A DNA stretch of 64,000 nucleotides. Origin: Paulownia fortunei (taxonomy: Eukaryota > Streptophyta > Magnoliopsida > Lamiales > Paulowniaceae). The notes under the pieces were generated by a model. That model saw only the letters and a program-made list of their open reading frames with translations. It was not told the origin of the DNA and did no database searches. A program made the position numbers and the translations under genes. The stretch is taken from NCBI GenBank assembly GCA_019321725.1, contig CM033109.1, forward strand, positions 25,391,347 to 25,455,346, given 5' to 3'. This document shows, in pieces, positions 46,623-60,372 of this stretch (the stretch's first letter is position 1; each line of letters begins with the position of its first letter).

Positions 46623-48280
46623 TCAAACATATGGAGCGGGCTTGGGTAAATTTTGGACAATACCACAGAGCTGCTGGGTGATAGGAATGTTGTACTCATC
46701 CCTTAAGGAGCGGGCCGGGGATAGAACGCTGATGTAGAGTTGTTGTCCCAAATAAGCCCTCTCCTGCATCTCCGACCTTAGATTCCACATTCCTGCGTTG
46801 TCCAGCGTGGTCATCACTGCGGCCCAGGATTTGGGGTATACGTGAATGGTGTGCCTGCTTACCGCATCCAATAGGTTGTAGTTCTTTCTCTTCTCGGGGC
46901 TCCACGTCCCTGGCTCGATAGCTACAGCGAAAAAGGAGTATCCGTTCAAGTGCCATGTCTGGATGGTATTCTCTTGGTTTTCGAAGATAATCTCCACGAA
47001 GTTCCTAAATGTTGCATTTACCACGCTTGGGGCCACAATAACTGTATTGACCTTTGGTGGCTCGTCCTTCACTAGATCGTAACTGAATGCCTTGTTCGAC
47101 ACTCCAAAGTACTCTGCCAGTTTCAATGGAGTCTCTGCGTCTATGTGGGAGACACCGTTAATCCCAAACCTGAGCTTGCCATTGACCAGGTAGCGAGAGT
47201 TGGCAAGCTTGATGGTGCGAGTGATGTTGATCTTGCCGTAGTGGTAGGAGCCTTGTGGGTTGGGGCGGGCTGCACTTGCTGTGAGGTTCCACCTGAAGGA
47301 GCGGAACTGGTTGACAGACCAAGCAATGCCGGCGATGTTCTCAGGAGGGGGTTGTGGGAGCTCGGGGGATGCGGGGGCCTTGCCATTGGCGTAGCGAATG
47401 ATGGCCACAGAGGTGAGCACTTTCTTAGAGAACCTACTGGATGCCACAAAATAGTAGTCCTTGGGGGCTTGGTCGGCTGTCACCAGCACGGACAAGCACT
47501 GGCCAACATGGAGATCAAGAGAGTCGTAAACATTCTGCACGGTGTGAGATCCCTCCAGTTCCACTAATTTCACTGTGTGGCCCTGGAGCCTGAAGTTGAT
47601 GGAGGTCCTTAAACCGACGTTGCAGACTCTGTACCTGTAGGTCTTGCCGGGCTCCATAGTGAAGAGGGGTTGGGCAGCAATGTCGCCAACCTTGCCGAAT
47701 TTCCATTGATTTGGATGCCATCAGGCAAGCCAATGGTGCTGCCGATGTCGAGAATCTTCTTAAGGGTCTTGTGGCCCTTATTGTACCAATCCCCAAGGAG
47801 GACAGCGAACTCATCTGCGGGCCTATCAAAGGGGACAGGGATGAGGTCACGGCTATGGACTTGGAGCATGCCCATACCACCAGCGGCCTTGTGGAGGGCG
47901 GTGGTAGGGAAGTAGAAGTAGCTACCAATCTGGTCCTTGACCTGAAAGCGATAGGTGAAGTTGTTTCCAGGCAAGATGGGGCACATAGTTCCGAGGGTGC
48001 CATCTTGCCAGGAGTTCTTTCTGTTTTGGATGCCTGTCCAGGTGAGGAGGAAAGGCTCGTCAAGGTAGTTAAAGACGTTGACGACAATGTTATTGTTGGA
48101 GGTGCAGTTGATCTTGGGACCGGGGAATTGGCCATTGATGAGAATGCCCTGTTGGGGAACGCCAAGAGGGGAGATGGTGCCGTAGGTGACCTTCCATTCA
48201 AAGAAGAGATAGGGGTCCTCCGCCAAAGCCCCTGCGGAGAGGCACAGCAACAATGCCACAAACATCATCTTGGATGCCAT
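46623..48280 (-). CDS. SKU5-similar (SKS; NTP303/Bp10-like) multicopper-oxidase-family glycoprotein, one frame break
   Basis: Apoplastic cupredoxin-fold protein of the SKU5/SKS family, many of whose NTP303-type members are pollen-expressed. ATG at 48280 (CC-ATG-G context). The signal peptide MASKMMFVALLLCLSAGALA is followed by three cupredoxin domains: YGTISPLGVPQQGILINGQF, PGKTYRYRVCNVGLRTSINF with LVTADQAPKDYYFVAS, and the C-terminal NTIQTWHLNGYSFF. Copper ligands of true ascorbate oxidases are largely replaced: the HWHG position reads TWTG, and the C-terminal Cys region reads AGMWNLRSE, as is usual for SKS proteins, so oxidase activity is unlikely. There are several N-glycosylation sequons (NCTS, NFTY, NLTA, NITR, NATF). 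No introns. A single-base loss near 47699-47703 (a short A/T run) breaks the frame; both halves are otherwise intact, about 552 residues in total, so assembly error is possible. Confidence 0.9.
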
Positions 48281-48494
48281 GGCTTGCTCTTTTTTTTTTT
48301 CACTCCCCACTCGATCTCCACTAATTCAACTCACGCTAGCTTTGTATATACGTATTTTATTTTTATTTTTTTGCAAGAATAAATATACTGCTGCTAGTAT
48401 TTGCCAAGAAGAAGAGGAAAGGGGATTCTTCTTCTGGCAAGAGAGCTTGGCATGAATGTCTCTGTCTGGTTTTGATCCCCCCTCACAGAAGACC

Positions 48495-48504
48495 TCTTTA
48501 TAGA
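48495..48504 (-). promoter_or_regulatory. Predicted TATA box of the SKS-like gene
   Basis: CTATAAAGAG on the minus strand, about 215 bp upstream of the ATG. It would give a ~185-nt 5' UTR. Supported by motif and distance only. Confidence 0.5.
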
Positions 48505-49217
48505 GGGAGATGTGTGTTTGTTAGTTATCAAAATTAATGATCTTCCTCTTCCATTCATTCTGATTTCTTCAGCCACAACCACAACAATCCCTCTTTTGCG
48601 CCTTTCCTCTCCTTTCCTTCTCCGACGATTTCTCATTGCTCCTCCTCCATCCATTTCGTCAATGCTCTCTCCGTCTTCTTCACTTTTCTTGTCCAAAATT
48701 ACCACAGATATAATCTGACCAGAAAATAAGATAAACGTACATATACTATTATTGATTGGTTGTAAATCTCATACCACCTTCAACACATCTTCTCATCATT
48801 CTATCAATAAATAACTAAATAAATAACAACATCTCCTCATCTAATTCACAATTAACATTTCCATTTCGGTTATATCAATAATTTTAACGGGTAAATGTCA
48901 TTTTATTTCACTATATATATATATATATATATTTATATTCTTTAAAAAAAACTATGTCACATTTGTTAATCTTAAATTTTGATGCCTCCATCCCCCTCTG
49001 TTTTGTTACAAGTCAACTTACATAATTTTTCTACATGTAACAATGAATAATCATATATTATTTCTTTTAAAGAAATATAGGAATGTTAATTACATAAAGA
49101 ATATTAACTTTTGGAAGATATTACAATTTCCAAATAATCATTTGAAAACTTGATCAAAAGAACAAAAATAGTTGACTTTGTATTGAGCAAACGTAGCCTT
49201 CATTTTGGACATAAGAG
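48505..49217. other. Upstream region of the SKS-like gene
   Basis: AT-rich noncoding DNA with a C/T-rich stretch (48540-48700) and an (AT)n microsatellite at 48912-48931. It ends where the 313-bp satellite begins. The effective promoter of the SKS-like gene must lie in these ~700 bp or inside the satellite. Confidence 0.6.
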
Positions 49218-52200
49218 GTAACAATATTAGCACCTTATATGCTATTTCATATGCTCCACTTTTTAAATTATGGCCTTTAGAACGACACAATTACTCCAAC
49301 CAAATTAGGTTGAGATTGGTATTTTTGTAAGCTTTCCAAGAAATTTTTTTAATGATTGTTACACTGTAGAAAATTAAATTGATTTTCATCTTTTGGTAAA
49401 AATTAAGATAAGACACATGTTTTTCTAATTAGTTTAATTACAAAACACCTCGTTCTTGAATTTTTAAGGATAATATGTAAAACTAATTAATTTGTTTTGG
49501 GTGGATGAGGATTTGAACATAGGTTTTAAGTCACAATATTGGCACCTTATATGCTATTTCATATATGCTCCACTTTTTAAACTATGGCCTTTAGAACGAC
49601 ACAATTACTCCAACCAAATTAGGTTGAGATTGGCATTTTTGTAAGCTTTCCAAGAAATTTTTTTAATGATTGTTACACTGTAGAAAATTAATTGATTTTC
49701 CTCTTTTGGTAAAAATTAAGATAAGACACATGTTTTTCTAATTAGTTTAATTACAAAACACCTCGTTCTTGAATTTTTAAGGATAATATGTAAAACTAAT
49801 TAATTTGTTTTGGGTGGATGAGGATTTGAACATAGGTTTTAAGTCACAATATTGGCACTTATATGCTATTTCATATATGCTCCACTTTTTAAACTATGGC
49901 CTTTAGAACGACACAATTACTCCAACCAAATTAGGTTGAGATTGGCATTTTTGTAAGCTTTCAAGAAATTTTTTAATGATTGTTACACTGTAGAAAATTA
50001 AATTGATTTTCCTCTTTTGGTAAAAATTAAGATAAGACACATGTTTTTCTAATTAGTTTAATTACAAAACACCTCGTTCTTGAATTTTTAAGGATAATAT
50101 GTAAAACTAATTAATTTGTTTTGGGTGGATGAGGATTTGAACATAGGTTTTAAGTCACAATATTGGCACCTTATATGCTATTTCATATATGCTCCACTTT
50201 TTAAACTATGGCCTTTAGAACGACACAATTACTCCAACCAAATTAGTTGAGATTGGCATTTTTGTAAGCTTTCCAAGAAATTTTTTTAATGATTGTTACA
50301 CTGTAGAAAATTAAATTGATTTTCCTCTTTTGGTAAAAATTAAGATAAGACACATGTTTTTCTAATTAGTTTAATTACAAAACACCTCGTTCTTGAATTT
50401 TTAAGGATAATATGTAAAACTAATTAATTTGTTTTGGGTGGATGAGGATTTGAACATAGGTTTTAAGTCACAATATTGGCACCTTATATGCTATTTCATA
50501 TATGCTCCACTTTTTAAACTATGGCCTTTAGAACGACACAATTACTCCAACCAAATTAGGTTGAGATTGGCATTTTTGTAAGCTTTCCAAGAAATTTTTT
50601 TAATGATTGTTACACTGTAGAAAATTAAATTGATTTTCATCTTTTGGTAAAAATTAAGATAAGACACATGTTTTTCTAATTAGTTTAATTACAAAACACC
50701 TCGTTCTTGAATTTTTAAGGATAATATGTAAAACTAATTAATTTGTTTTGGGTGGATGAGGATTTGAACATAGGTTTTAAGTCACAATATTGGCACCTTA
50801 TATGCTATTTCATATATGCTCCACTTTTTAAACTATGGCCTTTAGAACGACACAATTACTCCAACCAAATTAGGTTGAGATTGGCATTTTTGTAAGCTTT
50901 CCAAAAAAAATTTTAATGATTGTTACACTGTAGAAAATTAAATTGATTTTCCTCTTTTGGTAAAAATTAAGATAAGACACATGTTTTTCTAATTAGTTTA
51001 ATTACAAAACACCTCGTTCTTGAATTTTTAAGGATAATATGTAAAACTAATTAATTTGTTTTGGGTGGATGAGGATTTGAACATAGGTTTTAAGTCACAA
51101 TATTGGCACCTTATATGCTATTTCATATATGCTCCACTTTTAAACTATGGCCTTTAGAACGACACAATTACTCCAACCAAATTAGGTTGAGATTGGCATT
51201 TTTGTAAGCTTTCCAAGAAATTTTTTTAATGATTGTTACACTGTAGAAAATTAAATTGATTTTCATCTTTTGGTAAAAATTAAGATAAGACACATGTTTT
51301 TCTAATTAGTTTAATTACAAAACACCTCGTTCTTGAATTTTTAAGGATAATATGTAAAACTAATTAATTTGTTTTGGGTGGATGAGGATTTGAACATAGG
51401 TTTTAAGTCACAATATTGGCACCTTATATGCTATTTCATATATGCTCCACTTTTTAAACTATGGCCTTTAGAACGACACAATTACTCCAACCAAATTAGG
51501 TTGAGATTGGCATTTTTGTAAGCTTTCCAAGAAATTTTTTTAATGATTGTTACACTGTAGAAAATTAAATTGATTTTCCTCTTTTGGTAAAAATTAAGAT
51601 AAGACACATGTTTTTCTAATTAGTTTAATTACAAAACACCTCGTTCTTGAATTTTTAAGGATAATATGTAAAACTAATTAATTTGTTTTGGGTGGATGAG
51701 GATTTGAACATAGGTTTTAAGTCACAATATTGGCACCTTATATGCTATTTCATATATGCTCCACTTTTTAAACTATGGCCTTTAGAACGACACAATTACT
51801 CCAACCAAATTAGGTTGAGATTGGCATTTTTGTAAGCTTTCCAAGAAATTTTTTTAATGATTGTTACATTCTAGAAAATTAAATTGATTTTCATCTTTTG
51901 GTAAAAATTAAGATAAGACACATGTTTTTCTAATTAGTTTAATTACAAAACACCTCGTTCTTGAATTTTTAAGGATAATATGTAAAACTAATTAATTTGT
52001 TTTGGGTGGATGAGGATTTGAACATAGGTTTTAAGTCACAATATTGGCACCTTATATGCTATTTCATATATGCTCCACTTTTTAAACTATGGCCTTTAGA
52101 ACGACACAATTACTCCAACCAAATTAGGTTGAGATTGGCATTTTTGTAAGCTTTCCAAAAAAATTTTAATGATTGTTACACTGTAGAAAATAAATTGATT

Positions 52201-55200
52201 TTTCATTTTTGGTAAAAATTAAGATAAGACACATGTTTTTCTAATTAGTTTAATTACAAAACACCTCGTTCTTGAATTTTTAAGGATAATATGTAAAACT
52301 AATTAATTTGTTTTGGGTGGATGAGGATTTGAACATAGGTTTTAAGTCACAATATTGGCACCTTATATGCTATTTCATATATGCTCCACTTTTTAAACTA
52401 TGGCCTTTAGAACGACACAATTACTCCAACCAAATTAGGTTGAGATTGGCATTTTTGTAAGCTTTCCAAGAAATTTTTTTAATGATTGTTACACTGTAGA
52501 AAATTAAATTGATTTTCCTCTTTTGGTAAAAATTAAGATAAGACACATGTTTTTCTAATTAGTTTAATTACAAAACACCTCGTTCTTGAATTTTTAAGGA
52601 TAATATGTAAAACTAATTAATTTGTTTTGGGTGGATGAGGATTTGAACATAGGTTTTAAGTCACAATATTGGCACCTTATATGCTATTTCATATATGCTC
52701 CACTTTTTAAACTATGGCCTTTAGAACGACACAATTACTCCAACCAAATTAGGTTGAGATTGGCATTTTTGTAAGCTTTCCAAGAAATTTTTTTAATGAT
52801 TGTTACACTGTAGAAAATTAAATTGATTTTCCTCTTTTGGTAAAAATTAAGATAAGACACATGTTTTTCTAATTAGTTTAATTACAAAACACCTCGTTCT
52901 TGAATTTTTAAGGATAATATGTAAAACTAATTAATTTGTTTTGGGTGGATGAGGATTTGAACATAGGTTTTAAGTCACAATATTGGCACCTTATATGCTA
53001 TTTCATATATGCTCCACTTTTTAAACTATGGCCTTTAGAACGACACAATTACTCCAACCAAATTAGGTTGAGATTGGCATTTTTGTAAGCTTTCCAAGAA
53101 ATTTTTTTAATGATTGTTACACTGTATTAAATTGATTTTCCTCTTTTGGTAAAAATTAAGATAAGACACATGTTTTTCTAATTAGTTTAATTACAAAACA
53201 CCTCGTTCTTGAATTTTTAAGGATAATATGTAAAACTAATTAATTTGTTTTGGGTGGATGAGGATTTGAACATAGGTTTTAAGTCACAATATTGGCACCT
53301 TATATGCTATTTCATATATGCTCCACTTTTTAAACTATGGCCTTTAGAACGACACAATTACTCCAACCAAATTAGGTTGAGATTGGCATTTTTGTAAGCT
53401 TTCCAAGAAATTTTTTTAATGATTGTTACACTGTAGAAAATTAAATTGATTTTCATCTTTTGGTAAAAATTAAGATAAGACACATGTTTTTCTAATTAGT
53501 TTAATTACAAAACACCTCGTTCTTGAATTTTTAAGGATAATATGTAAAACTAATTAATTTGTTTTGGGTGGATGAGGATTTGAACATAGGTTTTAAGTCA
53601 CAATATTGGCACCTTATATGCTATTTCATATATGCTCCACTTTTTAAACTATGGCCTTTAGAACGACACAATTACTCCAACCAAATTAGGTTGAGATTGG
53701 CATTTTTGTAAGCTTTCCAAGAAATTTTTTTAATGATTGTTACACTGTAGAAAATTAAATTGATTTTCCTCTTTTGGTAAAAATTAAGATAAGACACATG
53801 TTTTTCTAATTAGTTTAATTACAAAACACCTCGTTCTTGAATTTTTAAGGATAATATGTAAAACTAATTAATTTGTTTTGGGTGGATGAGGATTTGAACA
53901 TAGGTTTTAAGTCACAATATTGGCACCTTATATGCTATTTCATATATGCTCCACTTTTTAAACTATGGCCTTTAGAACGACACAATTACTCCAACCAAAT
54001 TAGGTTGAGATTGGCATTTTTGTAAGCTTTCCAAGAAATTTTTTTAATGATTGTTACACTGTAGAAAATTAAATTGATTTTCCTCTTTTGGTAAAAATTA
54101 AGATAAGACACATGTTTTTCTAATTAGTTTAATTACAAAACACCTCGTTCTTGAATTTTTAAGGATAATATGTAAAACTAATAATTTGTTTTGGGTGGAT
54201 GAGGATTTGAACATAGGTTTTAAGTCACAATATTGGCACCTTATATGCTATTTCATATATGCTCCACTTTTTAAACTATGGCCTTTAGAACGACACAATT
54301 ACTCCAACCAAATTAGGTTGAGATTGGCATTTTTGTAAGCTTTCCAAGAAATTTTTTTAATGATTGTTACATTGTAGAAAATTAAATTGATTTTCATCTT
54401 TTGGTAAAAATTAAGATAAGACACATGTTTTTCTAATTAGTTTAATTACAAAACACCTCGTTCTTGAATTTTTAAGGATAATATGTAAAACTAATTAATT
54501 TGTTTTGGGTGGATGAGGATTTGAACATAGGTTTTAAGTCACAATATTGGCACCTTATATGCTATTTCATATATGCTCCACTTTTTAAACTATGGCCTTT
54601 AGAACGACACAATTACTCCAACCAAATTAGGTTGAGATTGGCATTTTTGTAAGCTTTCCAAAAAAAATTTTTAATGATTGTTACACTGTAGAAAATTAAA
54701 TTGATTTTCCTCTTTTGGTAAAAATTAAGATAAGACACATGTTTTTCTAATTAGTTTAATTACAAAACACCTCGTTCTTGAATTTTTAAGGATAATATGT
54801 AAAACTAATTAATTTATTTTGGGTGGATGAGGATTTGAACATAGGTTTTAAGTCACAATATTGGCACCTTATATGCTATTTCATATATGCTCCACTTTTT
54901 AAACTATGGCCTTTAGAACGACACAATTACTCCAACCAAATTAGGTTGAGATTGGCATTTTTGTAAGCTTTCCAAGAAATTTTTTTAATGATTGTTACAC
55001 TGTAGAAAATTAAATTGATTTTCATCTTTTGGTAAAAATTAAGATAAGACACATGTTTTTCTAATTAGTTTAATTACAAAACACCTCGTTCTTGAATTTT
55101 TAAGGATAATATGTAAAACTAATTAATTTGTTTTGGGTGGATGAGGATTTGAACATAGGTTTTAAGTCACAATATTGGCACCTTATATGCTATTTCATAT

Positions 55201-58200
55201 ATGCTCCACTTTTTAAACTATGGCCTTTAGAACGACACAATTACTCCAACCAAATTAGGTTGAGATTGGCATTTTTGTAAGCTTTCCAAGAAATTTTTTT
55301 TAATGATTGTTACACTGTAGAAAATTAAATTGATTTTCATCTTTTGGTAAAAATTAAGATAAGACACATGTTTTTCTAATTAGTTTAATTACAAAACACC
55401 TCGTTCTTGAATTTTTAAGGATAATATGTAAAACTAATTAATTTGTTTTGGGTGGATGAGGATTTGAACATAGGTTTTAAGTCACAATATTGGCACCTTA
55501 TATGCTATTTCATATATGCTCCACTTTTTAAACTATGGCCTTTAGAACGACACAATTACTCCAACCAAATTAGGTTGAGATTGGCATTTTTGTAAGCTTT
55601 CCAAGAAATTTTTTTAATGATTGTTACACTGTAGAAAATTAAATTGATTTTCCTCTTTTGGTAAAAATTAAGATAAGACACATGTTTTTCTAATTAGTTT
55701 AATTACAAAACACCTCGTTCTTGAATTTTTAAGGATAATATGTAAAACTAATTAATTTGTTTTGGGTGGATGAGGATTTGAACATAGGTTTTAAGTCACA
55801 ATATTGGCACCTTATATGCTATTTCATATATGCTCCACTTTTTAAACTATGGCCTTTAGAACGACACAATTACTCCAACCAAATTAGGTTGAGATTGGCA
55901 TTTTTGTAAGCTTTCCAAGAAATTTTTTTAATGATTGTTACATTCTAGAAAATTAAATTGATTTTCATCTTTTGGTAAAAATTAAGATAAGACACATGTT
56001 TTTCTAATTAGTTTAATTACAAAACACCTCGTTCTTGAATTTTTAAGGATAATATGTAAAACTAATTAATTTTGGGTGGATGAGGATTTGAACATAGGTT
56101 TTAAGTCACAATATTGGCACCTTATATGCTATTTCATATATGCTCCACTTTTTAAACTATGGCCTTTAGAACGACACAATTACTCCAACCAAATTAGGTT
56201 GAGATTGGCATTTTTGTAAGCTTTCCAAAAAAATTTTTAATGATTGTTACACTGTAGAAAATTAAATTGATTTTCATCTTTTGGTAAAAATTAAGATAAG
56301 ACACATGTTTTTCTAATTAGTTTAATTACAAAACACCTCGTTCTTGAATTTTTAAGGATAATATGTAAAACTAATTAATTTGTTTTGGGTGGATGAGGAT
56401 TTGAACATAGGTTTTAAGTCACAATATTGGCACCTTATATGCTATTTCATATATGCTCCACTTTTTAAACTATGGCCTTTAGAACGACACAATTACTCCA
56501 ACCAATTAGGTTGAGATTGGCATTTTTGTAAGCTTTCCAAGAAATTTTTTTTAATGATTGTTACACTGTAGAAAATTAAATTGATTTTCCTCTTTTGGTA
56601 AAAATTAAGATAAGACACATGTTTTTCTAATTAGTTTAATTACAAAACACCTCGTTCTTGAATTTTTAAGGATAATATGTAAAACTAATTAATTTGTTTT
56701 GGGTGGATGAGGATTTGAACATAGGTTTTAAGTCACAATATTGGCACCTTATATGCTATTTCATATATGCTCCACTTTTTAAACTATGGCCTTTAGAACG
56801 ACACAATTACTCCAACCAAATTAGGTTGAGATTGGCATTTTTGTAAGCTTTCCAAGAAATTTTTTTAATGATTGTTACACTGTAGAAAATTAAATTGATT
56901 TTCCTCTTTTGGTAAAAATTAAGATAAGACACATGTTTTTCTAATTAGTTTAATTACAAAACACCTCGTTCTTGAATTTTTAAGGATAATATGTAAAACT
57001 AATTAATTTGTTTTGGGTGGATGAGGATTTGAACATAGGTTTAAGTCACAATATTGGCACCTTATATGCTATTTCATATATGCTCCACTTTTTAAACTAT
57101 GGCCTTTAGAACGACACAATTACTCCAACCAAATTAGGTTGAGATTGGCATTTTTGTAAGCTTTCCAAGAAATTTTTTTAATGATTGTTACACTGTATTA
57201 AATTGATTTTCCTCTTTTGGTAAAAATTAAGATAAGACACATGTTTTTCTAATTAGTTTAATTACAAAACACCTCGTTCTTGAATTTTTAAGGATAATAT
57301 GTAAAACTAATTAATTTGTTTTGGGTGGATGAGGATTTGAACATAGGTTTTAAGTCACAATATTGGCACCTTATATGCTATTTCATATATGCTCCACTTT
57401 TTAAACTATGGCCTTTAGAACGACACAATTACTCCAACCAAATTAGGTTGAGATTGGCATTTTTGTAAGCTTTCCAAGAAATTTTTTTAATGATTGTTAC
57501 ACTGTAGAAAATTAAATTGATTTTCATCTTTTGGTAAAAATTAAGATAAGACACATGTTTTTCTAATTAGTTTAATTACAAAACACCTCGTTCTTGAATT
57601 TTTAAGGATAATATGTAAAACTAATTAATTTGTTTTGGGTGGATGAGGATTTGAACATAGGTTTTAAGTCACAATATTGGCACCTTATATGCTATTTCAT
57701 ATATGCTCCACTTTTTAAACTATGGCCTTTAGAACGACACAATTACTCCAACCAAATTAGGTTGAGATTGGCATTTTTGTAAGCTTTCCAAGAAATTTTT
57801 TTAATGATTGTTACACTGTAGAAAATTAAATTGATTTTCCTCTTTTGGTAAAAATTAAGATAAGACACATGTTTTTCTAATTAGTTTAATTACAAAACAC
57901 CTCGTTCTTGAATTTTTAAGGATAATATGTAAAACTAATTAATTTGTTTTGGGTGGATGAGGATTTGAACATAGGTTTTAAGTCACAATATTGGCACCTT
58001 ATATGCTATTTCATATATGCTCCACTTTTTAAACTATGGCCTTTAGAACGACACAATTACTCCAACAAATTAGGTTGAGATTGGCATTTTTGTAAGCTTT
58101 CCAAGAAATTTTTTTAATGATTGTTACATTGTAGAAAATTAAATTGATTTTCATCTTTTGGTAAAAATTAAGATAAGACACATGTTTTTCTAATTAGTTT

Positions 58201-59240
58201 AATTACAAAACACCTCGTTCTTGAATTTTTAAGGATAATATGTAAAACTAATTAATTTGTTTTGGGTGGATGAGGATTTGAACATAGGTTTTAAGTCACA
58301 ATATTGGCACCTTATATGCTATTTCATATATGCTCCACTTTTTAAACTATGGCCTTTAGAACGACACAATTACTCCAACCAAATTAGGTTGAGATTGGCA
58401 TTTTTGTAAGCTTTCCAAAAAAAATTTTTAATGATTGTTACACTGTAGAAAATTAAATTGATTTTCCTCTTTTGGTAAAAATTAAGATAAGACACATGTT
58501 TTTCTAATTAGTTTAATTACAAAACACCTCGTTCTTGAATTTTTAAGGATAATATGTAAAACTAATTAATTTATTTTGGGTGGATGAGGATTTGAACATA
58601 GGTTTTAAGTCACAATATTGGCACCTTATATGCTATTTCATATATGCTCCACTTTTTAAACTATGGCCTTTAGAACGACACAATTACTCCAACCAAATTA
58701 GGTTGAGATTGGCATTTTTGTAAGCTTTCCAAGAAATTTTTTTAATGATTGTTACACTGTAGAAAATTAAATTGATTTTCATCTTTTGGTAAAAATTAAG
58801 ATAAGACACATGTTTTTCTAATTAGTTTAATTACAAAACACCTCGTTCTTGAATTTTTAAGGATAATATGTAAAACTAATTAATTTGTTTTGGGTGGATG
58901 AGGATTTGAACATAGGTTTTAAGTCACAATATTGGCACCTTATATGCTATTTCATATATGCTCCACTTTTTAAACTATGGCCTTTAGAACGACACAATTA
59001 CTCCAACCAAATTAGGTTGAGATTGGCATTTTTGTAAGCTTTCCAAAAAAAATTTTTAATGATTGTTACACTGTAGAAAATTAAATTGATTTTCCTCTTT
59101 TGGTAAAAATTAAGATAAGACACATGTTTTTCTAATTAGTTTAATTACAAAACACTTCATTCTTGAATTTTTAAGGATAATATGTAAAACTAATTAATTT
59201 GTTTTGGATGGATGAGGATTTGAACATAGGTTTTAAGTCA
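49218..59240. repeat. 313-bp tandem satellite, about 32 copies
   Basis: Monomers of 311-317 bp starting at TCACAATATTGGCACC, with starts at e.g. 49531, 49844, 50155, 50468, 50782, 51722, 55796 and 58924. They are nearly identical except for a few diagnostic variants: CCTC/CATC near the middle, CAAGAAATTT/CAAAAAAATTT, and rare ATTCTA, ATTGTA and GTATTAAATT forms. The first copy (49218) and last copy (ends 59240) are the most diverged, as expected at array edges. No ORF above chance. Unrelated by eye to the 352-bp satellite. Confidence 0.97.
51722..58923. repeat. Higher-order repeat: 13-monomer block and its partial duplicate
   Basis: Block 1, 51722-55795 (13 monomers, 4074 bp), and block 2, 55796-58923 (10 monomers), carry the same ordered variant monomers: ATTCTA at unit 1, poly-A form at unit 2, GTATTAAATT at unit 5, ATTGTA followed by a poly-A plus AATTTATTTT form. 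Block 2 lacks one monomer between the GTATTAAATT and ATTGTA units and the final two of block 1. Confidence 0.82.
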
Positions 59241-60372
59241 TTCAAGTAATCTTTCAAGATTAATATTGAATTCCTAGTTCTGTTGAATAAGAAGCAGTGA
59301 AAAAAGGAATGGACCAGCATGTATATATATTGGAATTGGACAGCTAAATAATGTGGAATAGATCCATTTACAAAGAGAGACTAATTTGAGTTTCTCAAGT
59401 ACAATGAAAACAATTCAAACGAGATGCACACTTTTGGAAATTCTAAAAACAGAAGTATGACTTTTGTATTCAATTTTATTGTGTGGTTGTTTGTCTAATT
59501 TTGCATTATTATTGGTTCTGTTATATGACCATCTGCTGCACTTAACTATTTATTGATCAATGCTTTGATTTATTTAACCATTTCATTCAAGAAATATGTA
59601 GGACATTTTTCCTATTAAATAGCAATTTAATTGAAAGTCATACATTTATTTATGCTTTGAAGAAAAAGGAGAATAAAACGACTTTTAAAAGATCTTTTTA
59701 ATAGACATTTCTCAATTGGTGTTTGGGGTTAACAACTATTGCTTAAGATTGAAGCAAATGACAAGGGCATTTGTTTTCTAAATTTGTTTGATGGGGCGTG
59801 TCATTTAATCACAAAATGAAGAGAACGGGTATTTGATGAATGAGTTCACTTGGTGCTCATACAGAATATGTACACCGGGAAGGTAAAGCTGGTGCAAATT
59901 TCACTATAAACACATGATGATGCACACACAAATAATGCAGAAATTCTTTCACCATCCATGATCATATTGCGGGTTCTATATATACTAGTTAAGAAATTCT
60001 CAACTACAAGTTTATATTAGAATTTACAGCTCATCTCTGCTAAAAAAGAGAGGAAAACAAAAAAAAAAAACACTAAAATAGGCAAGAAAAGGAATTATCA
60101 AGGAAACATTTAAAGGATAAGCGTACAAAAAAGATAAGCATCTACACAGTGCAACAATGAAAATGTAACAATCCATCACCTCCATTCTCGAAAAACTATC
60201 GGACAGAAGCCAATTATATTATTCAATTGCTCACTCCCTCATAAAAAGTACACACAAGCAGAATGTTGCTTGTTCACTTGTGAGTAAACAAGTTATAAGA
60301 GGTTATATCTTCTACAGAAACTACATAGCAGATAACCAACATCACCCATGTATATCCTTCATAGGCAACTGA
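59241..60372. other. Intergenic / 3' flank of the membrane-protein gene
   Basis: About 1.1 kb of unique AT-rich DNA with no coding frame recognised. The right ~300 bp is probably the 3' UTR of the minus-strand gene ending at 60373. An A-rich run lies at 60057-60071. Confidence 0.6.

Noticed and set aside
48280..48310. Upstream 10-codon extension of the SKS-like gene
   Set aside because: No ATG there (starts GTG) and it would precede the signal peptide with a Lys-rich run from an A tract.
47711..48382. 223-codon plus-strand open frame
   Set aside because: Antisense shadow of the SKS-like gene; no recognisable protein.
49218..59240. Regularly spaced repeats as a possible CRISPR array
   Set aside because: Whole 313-bp monomers are repeated with no unique spacers, in a plant genome; it is a satellite.
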